From NCBI GenBank assembly GCA_021845835.1, contig JAJZVE010000015.1:1-18929 (forward strand): DNA of 18,929 nucleotides. The letters are read 5' to 3'. The DNA is from Pseudomonadota bacterium. Its GTDB lineage: Bacteria; Pseudomonadota; Alphaproteobacteria; Acetobacterales; Acetobacteraceae. Position 1 is the stretch's first letter, and each line of letters begins with the position of its first letter. Shown piece by piece: positions 1 through 7,637 of the stretch. A model generated the notes under the pieces. It worked only from the letters and a program-made list of their open reading frames with translations. It was not told the origin of the DNA and did not search any database. The position numbers were made by a program, and so were the translations under genes.

Positions 1-553
1 CGCGCGCGAGCGTGCCGGCGCGGACCAGCCGCGCGTTCACGTCCAGCGGACAGGTATGGACGACATGCCGCGTGAGCGGGTTGAGCGGATTGTGTTCGAA
101 GATGACGAGCGCGCCGCCCGGGCGCGTCACGCGCCGCAGCTCGCGCAGCCACGCGACATGCTCGGCATGATCGATGTGATGAAAGACACACGCCGAGAAA
201 CAGAGGTCGAAGCGTCCGTCGGCGAGGGCGAGCGGCGCTGCCGGCTGCACGGCAAGCTGTGCCGAGGCGCCGGGAAATCGCTGCGCGGCGATCTCCAGCG
301 ATCGCGACGAGGTATCGGCGCAGACCAGCCCGGCGGCGGGAAACAGTTCCCGGAAATACGGGATCGAGCTGCCGATCCCACAGCCGAAATCAAGGATGTT
401 CCGGACTGCAACGCCGCTGCGGTCAACGGTCCGCCGCGTGTCGGCGATCTTGTAGCGATGGAAGAATGCCGGCGGGTCGCCGAAAAGCCCGGTGCTGCGC
501 ACCAGCATGCGATGATAGTCATCGGCGTAGCGATCGAATTCCGCCGCGGGCAT
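1..553 (-). CDS. class I SAM-dependent methyltransferase, 3' end cut by window edge
   Basis: The first 184 residues are present and the C-terminus lies beyond position 1. The fold is a Rossmann class I methyltransferase. Motif I reads LDFGCGIGSS (about residues 54-63), the acidic end of strand 2 is CAD (78-80), the motif before strand 4 is FDLCFSACVFHHI (115-127), and a post-motif RPGG sits at 144-147. This is the Methyltransf_11/25 layout of small-molecule and lipid methyltransferases. The ATG at 553 is preceded by AGGGGG seven bases upstream, which supports this start. It is on the same strand as the EAL-like pair, 94 bp after their end, so it may be co-transcribed with them. The substrate cannot be read from the sequence. 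The call of methyltransferase is firm; the specific role is unknown. Confidence 0.85.
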   Translation of the reverse strand, partial: MPAAEFDRYADDYHRMLVRSTGLFGDPPAFFHRYKIADTRRTVDRSGVAVRNILDFGCGIGSSIPYFRELFPAAGLVCADTSSRSLEIAAQRFPGASAQLAVQPAAPLALADGRFDLCFSACVFHHIDHAEHVAWLRELRRVTRPGGALVIFEHNPLNPLTRHVVHTCPLDVNARLVRAGTLAR

Positions 554-572
554 CCCCGATCCCCCTGACAGC

Positions 573-637
573 CCGCAAAGGCGATGCATAGCCCGCGCCG
601 CCCTGCACGCCAAGGATACTGCGGCGCAACTTTGCGG
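573..637 (-). repeat. nested inverted repeat in the leader of the methyltransferase gene
   Basis: Two perfect arms nest inside one another in the 94 bp gap. The outer pair is CCGCAAAG (573-580) with CTTTGCGG (630-637). The inner pair is GCGCCGC (595-601) with GCGGCGC (621-627). In leftward RNA they could form one branched hairpin just upstream of the methyltransferase ribosome site. There is no U-run, so a classical terminator is unlikely. Inner arms of this composition arise easily by chance in such GC-rich DNA; the outer arm is less trivial. Confidence 0.3.
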
Positions 638-647
638 TCGGCGGCGT

Positions 648-1790
648 TCAGGATCGCGTGTTTCCCGGCGCGAACGTGCGGCTCTGGAACAGCGTGATTC
701 CGTGCCGTCGTGCCCAGGCCAATGCGTCCGGCAGCTCGGCGCCGCCGAGCACGACCATTGCCGGATCGACGCCCAGGGCGCGCGGATCGGTGCCGGCGAG
801 CGCGGACGACCAGCCGATCAGCGTCAGGTCGATGCCGAGCCGCGCCGGCGGCAGCGCCGGCGCGAGCTCCGCGCCGATCCCGTGCAGCAGCAGGCGATAG
901 CCGCGCGCGCGGGCGAACTCGCGCGCGAACAGGAAGGCGGGCAGATCGCCCAGGATGTCCGGCGCGCGCAGATGGATCACCACGCGCCCGCGCAGCGCCG
1001 CCGGCAGCACCGCGTCGAAGCGGAGGAACTCCGCCCCGAGCAGGCTGGCGACGCTCAGCTCGATCGCGAATGGTCCGGCCGCGCGCAGTTCGCCGGGTGC
1101 TGCGAGCAGCGCCAGCATGCGCCGGTCGAGCGTGCGGCTCAGTCGTTGGAACAGCCACGGCTCGGCCCGCAGCGCGCGGCCCGGCGCCAGTTCGGCTTGC
1201 AGCTCGGCGACGGAGATCACCCGCTTCTCCCAGGCCAGCCGCACCCGTCCGTCGGTCCCGACCGCCCATACCGGGCGACGCCGGGCGAAGCGCGCCAGGT
1301 CGGCCCGCGCCAGCGCCGCCTCAAGCCCCGCAAGTTCCGCCGCATCGAGCGGCACGAGCGCCTGCCGGGCGGGAGCCGCGCTTTGACCGGCATGGCTCTC
1401 GCGGGCCAGCCGGAGCAGGGTCTCCGCCTGCTCCGGCAGGTCCAGCACGAGGCAGAGCGACTCCGGGCCGGGCGCCGCGTCGGCGCTGCCGGCGAACAGT
1501 TCCGTGACCGCGTCGAGGCTCGCCTGCAAGGCGCCGCCGCCGGGACCGCGCCAGAGCACGGCGGTATCGGTGTTGGGCAGATCGAACGTCTCGGCGCGAT
1601 CGGCGGTGCGCAGCGGGTCGAGCGCGGCGCGCGCCAGCCGCAGATGGTGCGGCCGGGCATAGGCGGCCGGCAGCCGCGATAGCCGCAGCAGCAGCGCCCG
1701 CCGCGCCACCCCCGAGGCCGCCGAGGATGCGACGCGCGCCATCAGCGCGTCGGTGTCGTCGCGACGGGCGAGGGGCTGCGCGCGCCTCAT
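648..1790 (-). CDS. degenerate EAL-domain-like protein (paralogue B)
   Basis: A 380-residue soluble protein in two parts. The N-terminal module spans about residues 30-135 (LRLSRLPAAYARPHHLRLAR region) and resembles the N-terminal module of the adjacent upstream gene. The C-terminal module spans about 175-375 and has EAL-like layout. Its signature positions are lost: the DDFG site reads HGIG (303-306), the catalytic Lys site reads DLT (321-323), and the Glu strand reads VIHLR (271-275). It is therefore unlikely to hydrolyse cyclic di-GMP; a binding or scaffolding role is inference. The ATG at 1790 overlaps the upstream stop (ATGA), indicating translational coupling with the paralogue. A frame-open extension upstream to 1880 lies wholly inside the neighbour and was rejected as a start. 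There is no signal peptide or membrane segment. The EAL relationship is inferred from motif order, not from strong identity. Confidence 0.7.
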   Translation of the reverse strand: MRRAQPLARRDDTDALMARVASSAASGVARRALLLRLSRLPAAYARPHHLRLARAALDPLRTADRAETFDLPNTDTAVLWRGPGGGALQASLDAVTELFAGSADAAPGPESLCLVLDLPEQAETLLRLARESHAGQSAAPARQALVPLDAAELAGLEAALARADLARFARRRPVWAVGTDGRVRLAWEKRVISVAELQAELAPGRALRAEPWLFQRLSRTLDRRMLALLAAPGELRAAGPFAIELSVASLLGAEFLRFDAVLPAALRGRVVIHLRAPDILGDLPAFLFAREFARARGYRLLLHGIGAELAPALPPARLGIDLTLIGWSSALAGTDPRALGVDPAMVVLGGAELPDALAWARRHGITLFQSRTFAPGNTRS

Positions 1791-3199
1791 GGGGCAGGCG
1801 GCGGCCCGGCGTCCAGCAGGTCCGGCCGGCGGCAGAAGCGCCGCCCGGCATCGCCGGTGGCGGCGCCGCGCTCGGTGCATTGCCGCAGCGTGCAGCCCGC
1901 CGCCTCCGGGCAGCCGAGCAGCCGCGCCGCCGCCAGCATCGCTTCCACATGACGGCCCTGGAAACGGCGGATGCCGTGGGCGCTGCCCCAGCGCATCGCC
2001 GCTTCGTCCTCCGCGCCGCGCAGCACCAGCCGATCCGGTCCGCTCGCCCGCAGCGCGGCGCGCAGCTCCGCCTGCTCGTCGGCCGGCAGGAACGGCAGCC
2101 GCGGCGACCAGTCCAGCTTGAGCAGGTCGGCCTGCAGCAGCCAGGGCCGGGCCAGCAGCAGCGCCAGGTGGGACAGGCCGTCAAGGGCCAGCGGGCAGAG
2201 ATGGTCGGCAGCGATCTGCCGCGCCCGGCGGAATCCGGCCGGGTCGGCGCTTGCCTCCGCCAGCGTGACCTCGATGCCGAACCATGCCCCCGCCGCCCGG
2301 CAGCGCCGCGCGAAGGCGGCGAAGGCGGGGGAGAGCAGCGTCGGCAGCGTCAGGTTGAGGTGCAAGGGCCAGCCTGGCCGGCATGCGGCGTCGAGCGGCC
2401 CGCCGCTGCCGAATGCCTCGGCGAGCGCCGCCAGCAGCGGCGCGTCCAGCAGGCCGGCCAGCCGGCGGGACAGGCACGGATCGGCATCGAGCGCGCCGGC
2501 TTCGGCGGCGGCCGCCTGCAGGCCGGCACGCGCGATGCTGATCTCGCAGAACAGCGGCCGCAGCGTCGCCGGGCCGCCCCGCTGCGGTTCCAGCACGACG
2601 GCCGTTTGCCGCTCGGTCATGTCGGTCCAGCGCACCGCCCGCAGGGCGATTGCGACGGCGTCGAGGGCGAGCGGCGAGACCGGCGGCGGCGCCGGCGGGG
2701 CGGTCACAAACGGGGCGCCGTCCGCCAGCTGCGCCTCGGCGTAGCCGCGCAGCGCGTCGGCCGCGCCGTCCAGCGGCCAGAACGAGATCAGCGCCGCCGG
2801 ATCCGGCGCGTCCAGGCGCAGCAGCCGGATGAGCAGGTCCGGCAGCGCCAGCACCTCCGCTGCGGCGCAGCACAGCAACACGAGATCGCCGTTGCCGAGG
2901 GCGAACACATGGCCCTCGTGGCGTCCGGCCGCATCGTTGAGGATGGCGCGGGCGACCCGGCCGTGATACGGGCGCGGCGCCGGCGGCCGCAGCCGGGACA
3001 GGTGCAGGGCCACGGCGATCCGGCCGTGCGGATGCCGCGCCGCCCGCTCGGCCGCGTCCCGCAGCAGCCGCTCACCCGGCGGCGCGCACGGTGCGCCGCG
3101 CTCGGCAACGGATCGCCAGGCCGGTGCGTTGCGGCCGGCATGCCATGTCACCTCCGTTCCGGTCGCCGCAGCCATCCAAGGCGTCGTGCCGCCATGCAT
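1787..3199 (-). CDS. EAL-domain-like protein with C-terminal cysteine cluster (paralogue A)
   Basis: About 470 residues from the ATG at 3199. A TTG at 3226 and an ATG at 3175 are in frame, none has a convincing ribosome site, and the first 60 residues look non-conserved. The N-terminal module (about 65-155) matches paralogue B. The C-terminal EAL-like module keeps several ligand positions: EIS in place of EAL (219-221), LNLT (281-284, Asn 282), IEVT (309-312), LALDG (338-341, only one Asp of the usual pair) and LLKLDW (359-364). The FQG near the end (413-415) matches the usual QG loop. The loop-6 EGVE motif is not seen. A tail carries C430, C436, C441 and C456 (CX5CX4CX14C), possibly a metal site. 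Catalysis is doubtful but cyclic di-GMP binding is possible. It is the first gene of a leftward pair, divergent from the phosphatase. Confidence 0.72.
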   Translation of the reverse strand: MHGGTTPWMAAATGTEVTWHAGRNAPAWRSVAERGAPCAPPGERLLRDAAERAARHPHGRIAVALHLSRLRPPAPRPYHGRVARAILNDAAGRHEGHVFALGNGDLVLLCCAAAEVLALPDLLIRLLRLDAPDPAALISFWPLDGAADALRGYAEAQLADGAPFVTAPPAPPPVSPLALDAVAIALRAVRWTDMTERQTAVVLEPQRGGPATLRPLFCEISIARAGLQAAAAEAGALDADPCLSRRLAGLLDAPLLAALAEAFGSGGPLDAACRPGWPLHLNLTLPTLLSPAFAAFARRCRAAGAWFGIEVTLAEASADPAGFRRARQIAADHLCPLALDGLSHLALLLARPWLLQADLLKLDWSPRLPFLPADEQAELRAALRASGPDRLVLRGAEDEAAMRWGSAHGIRRFQGRHVEAMLAAARLLGCPEAAGCTLRQCTERGAATGDAGRRFCRRPDLLDAGPPPAP

Positions 3200-3270
3200 G
3201 CACCGTTTCCCGTTGATTGTGTTCAATCCCGCCTCGAACGGCGCCCGCGGTGGCGCTACGCTGCCGGACC

Positions 3271-3987
3271 ATGATTACTCTCTCGTTAGCGCCGGCGACC
3301 CTGCCGCCCGGCCAGCGGATCTACGCAATCGGCGACGTACACGGCTGCGATGACCGGCTGGCGGTGCTGCACCGCCTGATCGCCGCCGACCTCGCCGCCC
3401 GCCCGGCGGCCGAGCCGCTGCTGCTGCATCTCGGCGACTATATCGACCGCGGCGAGGCGAGTGCCGCGGTGCTGGCGCGCCTGCTGCAAGGCCCGCCGGT
3501 GCCGGGGCTGCGCGGCATCAACCTGATGGGCAACCATGAGGCGATGCTGCTGGAGGCGCTGGACACCGGCTCCGCCGACGCGGCCTTGCAGTGGCTGGCC
3601 AATGGCGGGGCGGACACGCTGGCGAGCTGGGGCCTGTCCCGCCGCACCAGGCCGCGTGACTGGCGCCGCGTCATCCCGCCCGAGCACATTGCATTGCTGC
3701 GCGGCTTGCCGCTACGTCATGTTGCCGGCGGGTATGCGTTCGTGCATGCCGGGCTGCGGCCCGGCGTGCCGCTGGAACGCCAGTCGCGCCACGACATGCT
3801 GTGGATCCGCGAGCCGTTCCTGTCCTGGCGGGGGGAGTCGGCGTTGGTTGTGGTGCATGGCCATACGCCGGAGCATGATGTCGCAGTCCGGCCGAACCGG
3901 ATCGGTATCGACACCGGCGCGGTCATGGGGGGCGTGCTGACCTGCGTGGTGCTGGAAGGCGATCGCATGGGGTTCTTGCGGGCGTGA
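3271..3987 (+). CDS. PPP-family metallophosphatase (serine/threonine phosphatase-like)
   Basis: A 238-residue calcineurin-like phosphoesterase of the bacterial PPP/PrpA/ApaH-like type. The metal and phosphate motifs appear in order: GDVHG (21-25), GDYIDRG (55-61), GNHE (87-90), FVHAGL (157-162) and HGHTP (196-200), then GIDTGA (212-217). All core residues are intact, so it should be an active two-metal phosphatase in the cytoplasm. The substrate, either phosphoprotein or dinucleoside polyphosphate, cannot be decided from motifs. I chose the ATG at 3271 because an upstream in-frame ATG at 3217 would overlap the divergent gene and adds a non-conserved arginine-rich stretch. The next gene follows after 31 bp, so the two may share a transcript. 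Confidence 0.88.
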   Translation: MITLSLAPATLPPGQRIYAIGDVHGCDDRLAVLHRLIAADLAARPAAEPLLLHLGDYIDRGEASAAVLARLLQGPPVPGLRGINLMGNHEAMLLEALDTGSADAALQWLANGGADTLASWGLSRRTRPRDWRRVIPPEHIALLRGLPLRHVAGGYAFVHAGLRPGVPLERQSRHDMLWIREPFLSWRGESALVVVHGHTPEHDVAVRPNRIGIDTGAVMGGVLTCVVLEGDRMGFLRA

Positions 3988-4018
3988 GCGGGCGGATGAC
4001 GGGACGAGGACGGGCCGG

Positions 4019-5497
4019 ATGACAGCACCGCAGATCGGGGCGGCAGGCGGGCAATCCGCGGACGTGGCAGGCGAGGCGAGCGCCACCGAACTGATCGCCG
4101 CCGTCCGCCGCCTGCCGCGGGCGAGCGTGCTGGTGGTCGGCGACGCGATGCTCGACCGGTATGTCTGCGGCCACGTCGAGCGTGTCAGTCCAGAGGCCCC
4201 GGTTCCGGTGCTGGCCGTCGAGCGCGAGCTGGCGATGCCGGGCGGTGCCGGCAACGTGGTGCGCAACCTCGGCGCGCTGGGGGTGGCGGTCGCCTTCGTC
4301 TCGGTGGTTGGCGACGACCAGGCGGGGTCCGACCTCACCGGCCTGATCGGCGGCCAGCCGGGCGTCGAGCCGTGGCTGCTGGTGGAGGGCGGGCGTACCA
4401 CGACGACCAAGATCCGCATGATCGCCCAGGGGCAGCAATTGCTGCGGGTCGACCGCGAGAACGTCGAGCCGCTGCATCCCAAACTTGCCGAGCGCATGCT
4501 GCGCATCGCCAGCGACGCCATCGCGGCGACCTCGGTCACGATCCTGTCGGACTATCGCAAGGGGGTGCTGGGCGGCGATACCACGGCGCGGCTGGTGGCA
4601 GCGGCACGGCAGGCCGGACGGCTGGTGATCGGCGATCTGCATGGCAGCGACATGGCCAATGCGGCCGGCGCCGACGTGATCCTGGCCTCGCGCCGCGACC
4701 TCGCCCGTGCCAGCGGGCTGCCGGCGGACGACGATGCCGGGGTGGCGCTGGCGGCGACGGCGCTGCGGCGCGCGCACGGCTTCGGCGCGGTGCTGGTGGG
4801 GCGTGGCGGCGACGGCATGACGCTGGTCAACGGCACCGGCGTGCGCCACCTGCGGGCGGATGTCACCGAGGTTTTCGACGTCTCCGGTGCCGGCGACACG
4901 GCGGTGGCGACGCTGGGGGCAGCGCTGGCGACCGGCGCCCCGCTCGCGGTCGCGGCGCGGCTGGCCGCGCTGGCCGGTGCCATCGCGATGAGCCGGGTTG
5001 GCACGGCGGTGGTGCGGGAACGCGATTTCCTCGATGCGCTGTCGCCCGATCGTGGCGTGCTGCGCAAGATCGTCTCGCCGGACACCGCGGTCGAGCAGGT
5101 GGAACGCTGGCGCCGGCGCGGCTGGCGCACCGGCTTCGTGCAGGGCAGTTTCGATCCGCTGCGCGCCGGCCATGAGCATCTGGTCCGCCAGGCGCGGGCG
5201 GTGTGCGATCGCCTGGTCGTGGCGGTCGCGCCGGACGCGCTGGTGCGACAGCGCAAGGGGCCGGGGCGGCCGTTGCTGCCGCAGCACGAGCGCGCCGCCC
5301 AGCTCGCCGCCGCGGCGGGGGTGGATCTGGTGGTGATGAACGAGGACGAGGATCCGAGCGCCTTGCTGCGGGCGCTGCGCCCCGACGTGCTGGTGACGGG
5401 GGCGGACGCCGCCGACGGCGATGGAGCGGCGGCGGCGCTGCTGGGCGACTGGGGCGGGCGGGTGCTGCAGGCGGAGCGCCTCGCCGAACCGGCCTGA
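4019..5497 (+). CDS. hldE: HldE/RfaE-like heptose-7-phosphate kinase / adenylyltransferase, divergent
   Basis: A 492-residue protein with the two-domain HldE order. A PfkB/ribokinase-fold kinase (about 35-340) has GDAMLDRY (41-48), VSPEAPVPVL (56-65), PGGAGNV (74-80), LSDYRKG (176-182) and the anion-hole motif SGAGDT (289-294). A nucleotidyltransferase domain (about 372-490) has GSFDPLRAGH (376-385). In canonical HldE these domains phosphorylate heptose-7-phosphate and adenylylate heptose-1-phosphate for ADP-heptose and lipopolysaccharide core. Several key sites differ: HxGH reads RAGH, the DPKG loop reads DLHG (206-209), TPN..E reads ASRRD, KGGDY reads TGADA, and the usual C-terminal STT segment is missing. 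The kinase may work on a different sugar and the transferase may be weak or dead. No other heptose genes are adjacent. The start at 4019 has a GAGG-containing leader. Confidence 0.82.
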   Translation: MTAPQIGAAGGQSADVAGEASATELIAAVRRLPRASVLVVGDAMLDRYVCGHVERVSPEAPVPVLAVERELAMPGGAGNVVRNLGALGVAVAFVSVVGDDQAGSDLTGLIGGQPGVEPWLLVEGGRTTTTKIRMIAQGQQLLRVDRENVEPLHPKLAERMLRIASDAIAATSVTILSDYRKGVLGGDTTARLVAAARQAGRLVIGDLHGSDMANAAGADVILASRRDLARASGLPADDDAGVALAATALRRAHGFGAVLVGRGGDGMTLVNGTGVRHLRADVTEVFDVSGAGDTAVATLGAALATGAPLAVAARLAALAGAIAMSRVGTAVVRERDFLDALSPDRGVLRKIVSPDTAVEQVERWRRRGWRTGFVQGSFDPLRAGHEHLVRQARAVCDRLVVAVAPDALVRQRKGPGRPLLPQHERAAQLAAAAGVDLVVMNEDEDPSALLRALRPDVLVTGADAADGDGAAAALLGDWGGRVLQAERLAEPA

Positions 5498-5503
5498 CCG
5501 CGC

Positions 5504-5983
5504 CTATTCCGCCCGCAGCGCCGCGCGCAGGTCGGCGGCGCCCGCCGGGTCCTCCAGCGCGGCCAGACGCAATGCCGCGAGGCTGGCGAAGCGGTGCAAC
5601 AGCCGCCGCCGCCGCGCCGGGGCGAGCGGGTGCGCCGGCGCTTCGCGGACGATCTCGGCCATGCCCGCGGCGGCGACGATCAAGCCGGCCGCGTCCGGCA
5701 GCAGGGCGAGCGGGAAGGCGTCATCGACCGCGAAATACAGCGCATCGCTGAACGCCCGGTACTGCGGCCATTTCACGTCGGTGAGGAAGTCGCGCGGCCC
5801 GGACTTCACCTCGATGCACACGAGGCCGCCGTCGCTGCGCAGCGCCATGATGTCGGCGCGGCGGAAATTGGGCAGCGTCACTTCATGCAGCGGCGCCCAG
5901 CCGAGCCGGCCGCACAGCCGCGCCGCCGCGCGCCGCACGGCCAGGCTGCGTTCGGGGAAGGAGGGGGGGTCGGCCAGGGACAT
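5504..5983 (-). CDS. mmcB: MmcB-family DNA repair protein
   Basis: A 159-residue protein of the alphaproteobacterial MmcB family, named from Caulobacter where it belongs to the DNA-damage response. Conserved blocks are RRADIMAL (41-48), CIEVKSG (56-62), DFLTDVKWPQYR (65-76) and DALYFAVD (80-87). Together D44, E58 and K60 form a PD-(D/E)XK-like nuclease core, suggesting DNA cleavage during repair. The length is typical for the family. It is convergent with the HldE-like gene with only 6 bp between stops, and divergent from the epoxide hydrolase across 110 bp. I looked for an alphaproteobacterial SOS box (GTTC-N7-GTTC) in that gap and did not see one, so regulation is unclear. The start ATG at 5983 has GGAG very close upstream. 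Confidence 0.85.
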   Translation of the reverse strand: MSLADPPSFPERSLAVRRAAARLCGRLGWAPLHEVTLPNFRRADIMALRSDGGLVCIEVKSGPRDFLTDVKWPQYRAFSDALYFAVDDAFPLALLPDAAGLIVAAAGMAEIVREAPAHPLAPARRRRLLHRFASLAALRLAALEDPAGAADLRAALRAE

Positions 5984-6093
5984 CGCTCCAGGGCGTTGCG
6001 GAACCGGGCGGCGGGCTGCGCCGCATCACCCTGCATCATCTGGCGCAGCGCATGGCCAACGGCTAGCCTGCGGCGCCGATCCAGGAGGCGCGC

Positions 6094-7227
6094 ATGGCCG
6101 CGCTCGTGCCGCTGGCCGATCCCACCCTGCCGCCGGGCGTTCGCGCCCGCTTCGTCGCCGATGTGAACGGGCTTGCCATGCACGTCCTGGAAGCCGGGTT
6201 CGAGCCGCCGGGCCGTCCCTGCGTGCTGCTGCTGCACGGCTTTCCGGAGCTGGCGTATTCCTGGCGCAAGGTGATGCCGTTGCTGGCTGCCGCCGGGTAT
6301 TACGTCGTCGCCCCGGACCAGCGCGGCTACGGGCGCACCACCGGCTGGGACGCGGACTACGACGGCGACCTTGCGTCCTTCCGCGTCCTCAACCTGGTGC
6401 GGGACACGCTGGGGCTGGTGTGGGCGCTCGGGCGGGAGTCCGTCGCCGCGGTGGTCGGGCACGATTTCGGGGCGCCGGTGGCGGCGTGGTGCGCGCTGCT
6501 GCGGCCCGACGTGTTCCGCGCGGTCGCGATGATGAGCGCGCCGTTCGACGGCCCGCCGCGCCGCCCGTTCGCACCCGCGGCGGCGGCGGACCCCTCCGCC
6601 GCGCTGGCCCGGCTCGATCCGCCGCGCCAGCATTACCAGTGGTATTATTCGACGCGGCGGGCAAATGCCGACATGTGGCGCTGTCCGCAGGGCGTGCATG
6701 CGTTCCTGCGCGCCTACTTTCACCACAAGAGCGCCGACTGGCCCGGCAACCGGCCGATGCCGCTTGTGTCCTGGACGGCGGCGGAGCTGGCGAAGCTGCC
6801 GACCTATTACGTGATGGAGCGCGACAAGGACATGGCCGCGACGGTCGCCGCCGAGATGCCGTCGGACGAAGCCGTCGCCGCCTGCCGCTGGCTGCCGGAC
6901 GACGAACTGCGCGTCTATGCCGCCGCGTATGAACGCACCGGCTTCCAGGGCGGGCTGCAGTGGTATCGCTGCCGGACGGAAGGGGTCGGGCTGGCGGAGC
7001 TGCAGGTGTTCTCCGGCCGCCGCATCGACGTGCCGTCGCTGTTCATCGCCGGCGCGCGCGACTGGGGCATCCGGCAGGTGCCGGGCAGCCTGGAGCGCAT
7101 GCAGCGCGATGTCTGCACGCGGATGCTGGGCTGCCATCTGGTGGACGGCGCCGGCCATTGGGTCCAGCAGGAGCGGCCGGAGCAGGTCGGCGCGCTGCTG
7201 TGCCGGTTCCTGGAGCAATGCGCGTGA
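6094..7227 (+). CDS. alpha/beta hydrolase, soluble epoxide hydrolase type
   Basis: A 377-residue alpha/beta hydrolase. The oxyanion-hole motif HGFPE is at 48-52 and the nucleophile elbow GHDFGA at 122-127, with Asp124 as nucleophile instead of Ser. The acid is Asp323 in GARDWG and the base is His355 in GAGHW. The cap domain carries tyrosines at QWYYSTRR (182-189) and the stretch YERTGFQGGLQWYR (279-292), which is the epoxide-hydrolase lid signature. It is predicted to open an epoxide by ester formation and hydrolysis in the cytoplasm; the natural substrate is unknown. A strong ribosome site (AGGAGG) sits seven bases before the ATG. It overlaps the following zincin-like gene, so the two are probably translated together. 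Haloalkane dehalogenase is the main alternative, but the lid favours epoxide hydrolase. Confidence 0.85.
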   Translation: MAALVPLADPTLPPGVRARFVADVNGLAMHVLEAGFEPPGRPCVLLLHGFPELAYSWRKVMPLLAAAGYYVVAPDQRGYGRTTGWDADYDGDLASFRVLNLVRDTLGLVWALGRESVAAVVGHDFGAPVAAWCALLRPDVFRAVAMMSAPFDGPPRRPFAPAAAADPSAALARLDPPRQHYQWYYSTRRANADMWRCPQGVHAFLRAYFHHKSADWPGNRPMPLVSWTAAELAKLPTYYVMERDKDMAATVAAEMPSDEAVAACRWLPDDELRVYAAAYERTGFQGGLQWYRCRTEGVGLAELQVFSGRRIDVPSLFIAGARDWGIRQVPGSLERMQRDVCTRMLGCHLVDGAGHWVQQERPEQVGALLCRFLEQCA

Positions 7228-7631
7228 GCACGGATCGCCCCTTCACCGCGCCGCCGAGCGCGGACGACATCGCCGCCCTGGCCGAGCGGGCGCTGGCGGC
7301 CATCCCCGAACGGCTGCGCCGGCATGTCGGCGACGTGGGCGTGGCGATCGAGGAGATGCCGGACGACGCGACGCTCGACGATCTCGGCATCGAGTCGGCG
7401 TGGGACCTGACCGGGCTGTACAGCGGCACGCCGCTGACCCGGCGCAGCGTGGACGACATCGCGCGCCCGCCGAACCTGATCTTCCTCTATCGCCAGCCGA
7501 TCCTGCTGGAATGGATCGAGACCGGGGAAGACCTGTACCGGCTGGTGCGCAACGTCGTGGTCCACGAGGTCGCGCACCATTTCGGCTTCAGCGACGCCGA
7601 TATCGCGGCGCTGGAACGGCAGATGGACTAG
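7218..7631 (+). CDS. small zincin-like metallopeptidase-family protein
   Basis: A 137-residue protein with HEVAHHFG (116-123), the HExxHH signature of the short bacterial metallopeptidase family PF06262. Upstream lie the family-typical blocks IEEMPDD (44-50), DLGIES (55-60), GLYSGTPL (66-73) and LIFLYRQPILL (87-97). Zinc ligands are probably H116 and H120 with an acidic residue in the FSDADI stretch after them; the proteolytic activity of this family is not well established. It overlaps the hydrolase end. The ATG at 7218 gives a 10 bp overlap, while a GTG at 7224 gives a GTGA overlap and a better distance from the TGGAG ribosome site, so the true start could be either. The stop is 6 bp from the convergent ATP-grasp gene. 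Confidence 0.83.
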   Translation: MRVSTDRPFTAPPSADDIAALAERALAAIPERLRRHVGDVGVAIEEMPDDATLDDLGIESAWDLTGLYSGTPLTRRSVDDIARPPNLIFLYRQPILLEWIETGEDLYRLVRNVVVHEVAHHFGFSDADIAALERQMD

Positions 7632-7637
7632 CGGGAT

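Noticed and set aside
127..1269. Leftward frame spanning the EAL-like gene B and the methyltransferase
   Set aside because: It is an off-frame reading of both genes; the true frames carry the EAL-like and SAM-binding motifs.
1727..3274. Long rightward open frame opposite the EAL-like gene
   Set aside because: Composition is arginine/glutamine/glycine-rich with no motif, while the leftward frame has conserved EAL-like blocks.
5984..6093. Possible SOS (LexA) box upstream of mmcB
   Set aside because: No GTTC-N7-GTTC pair or its complement is present; a single GAAC is not enough.
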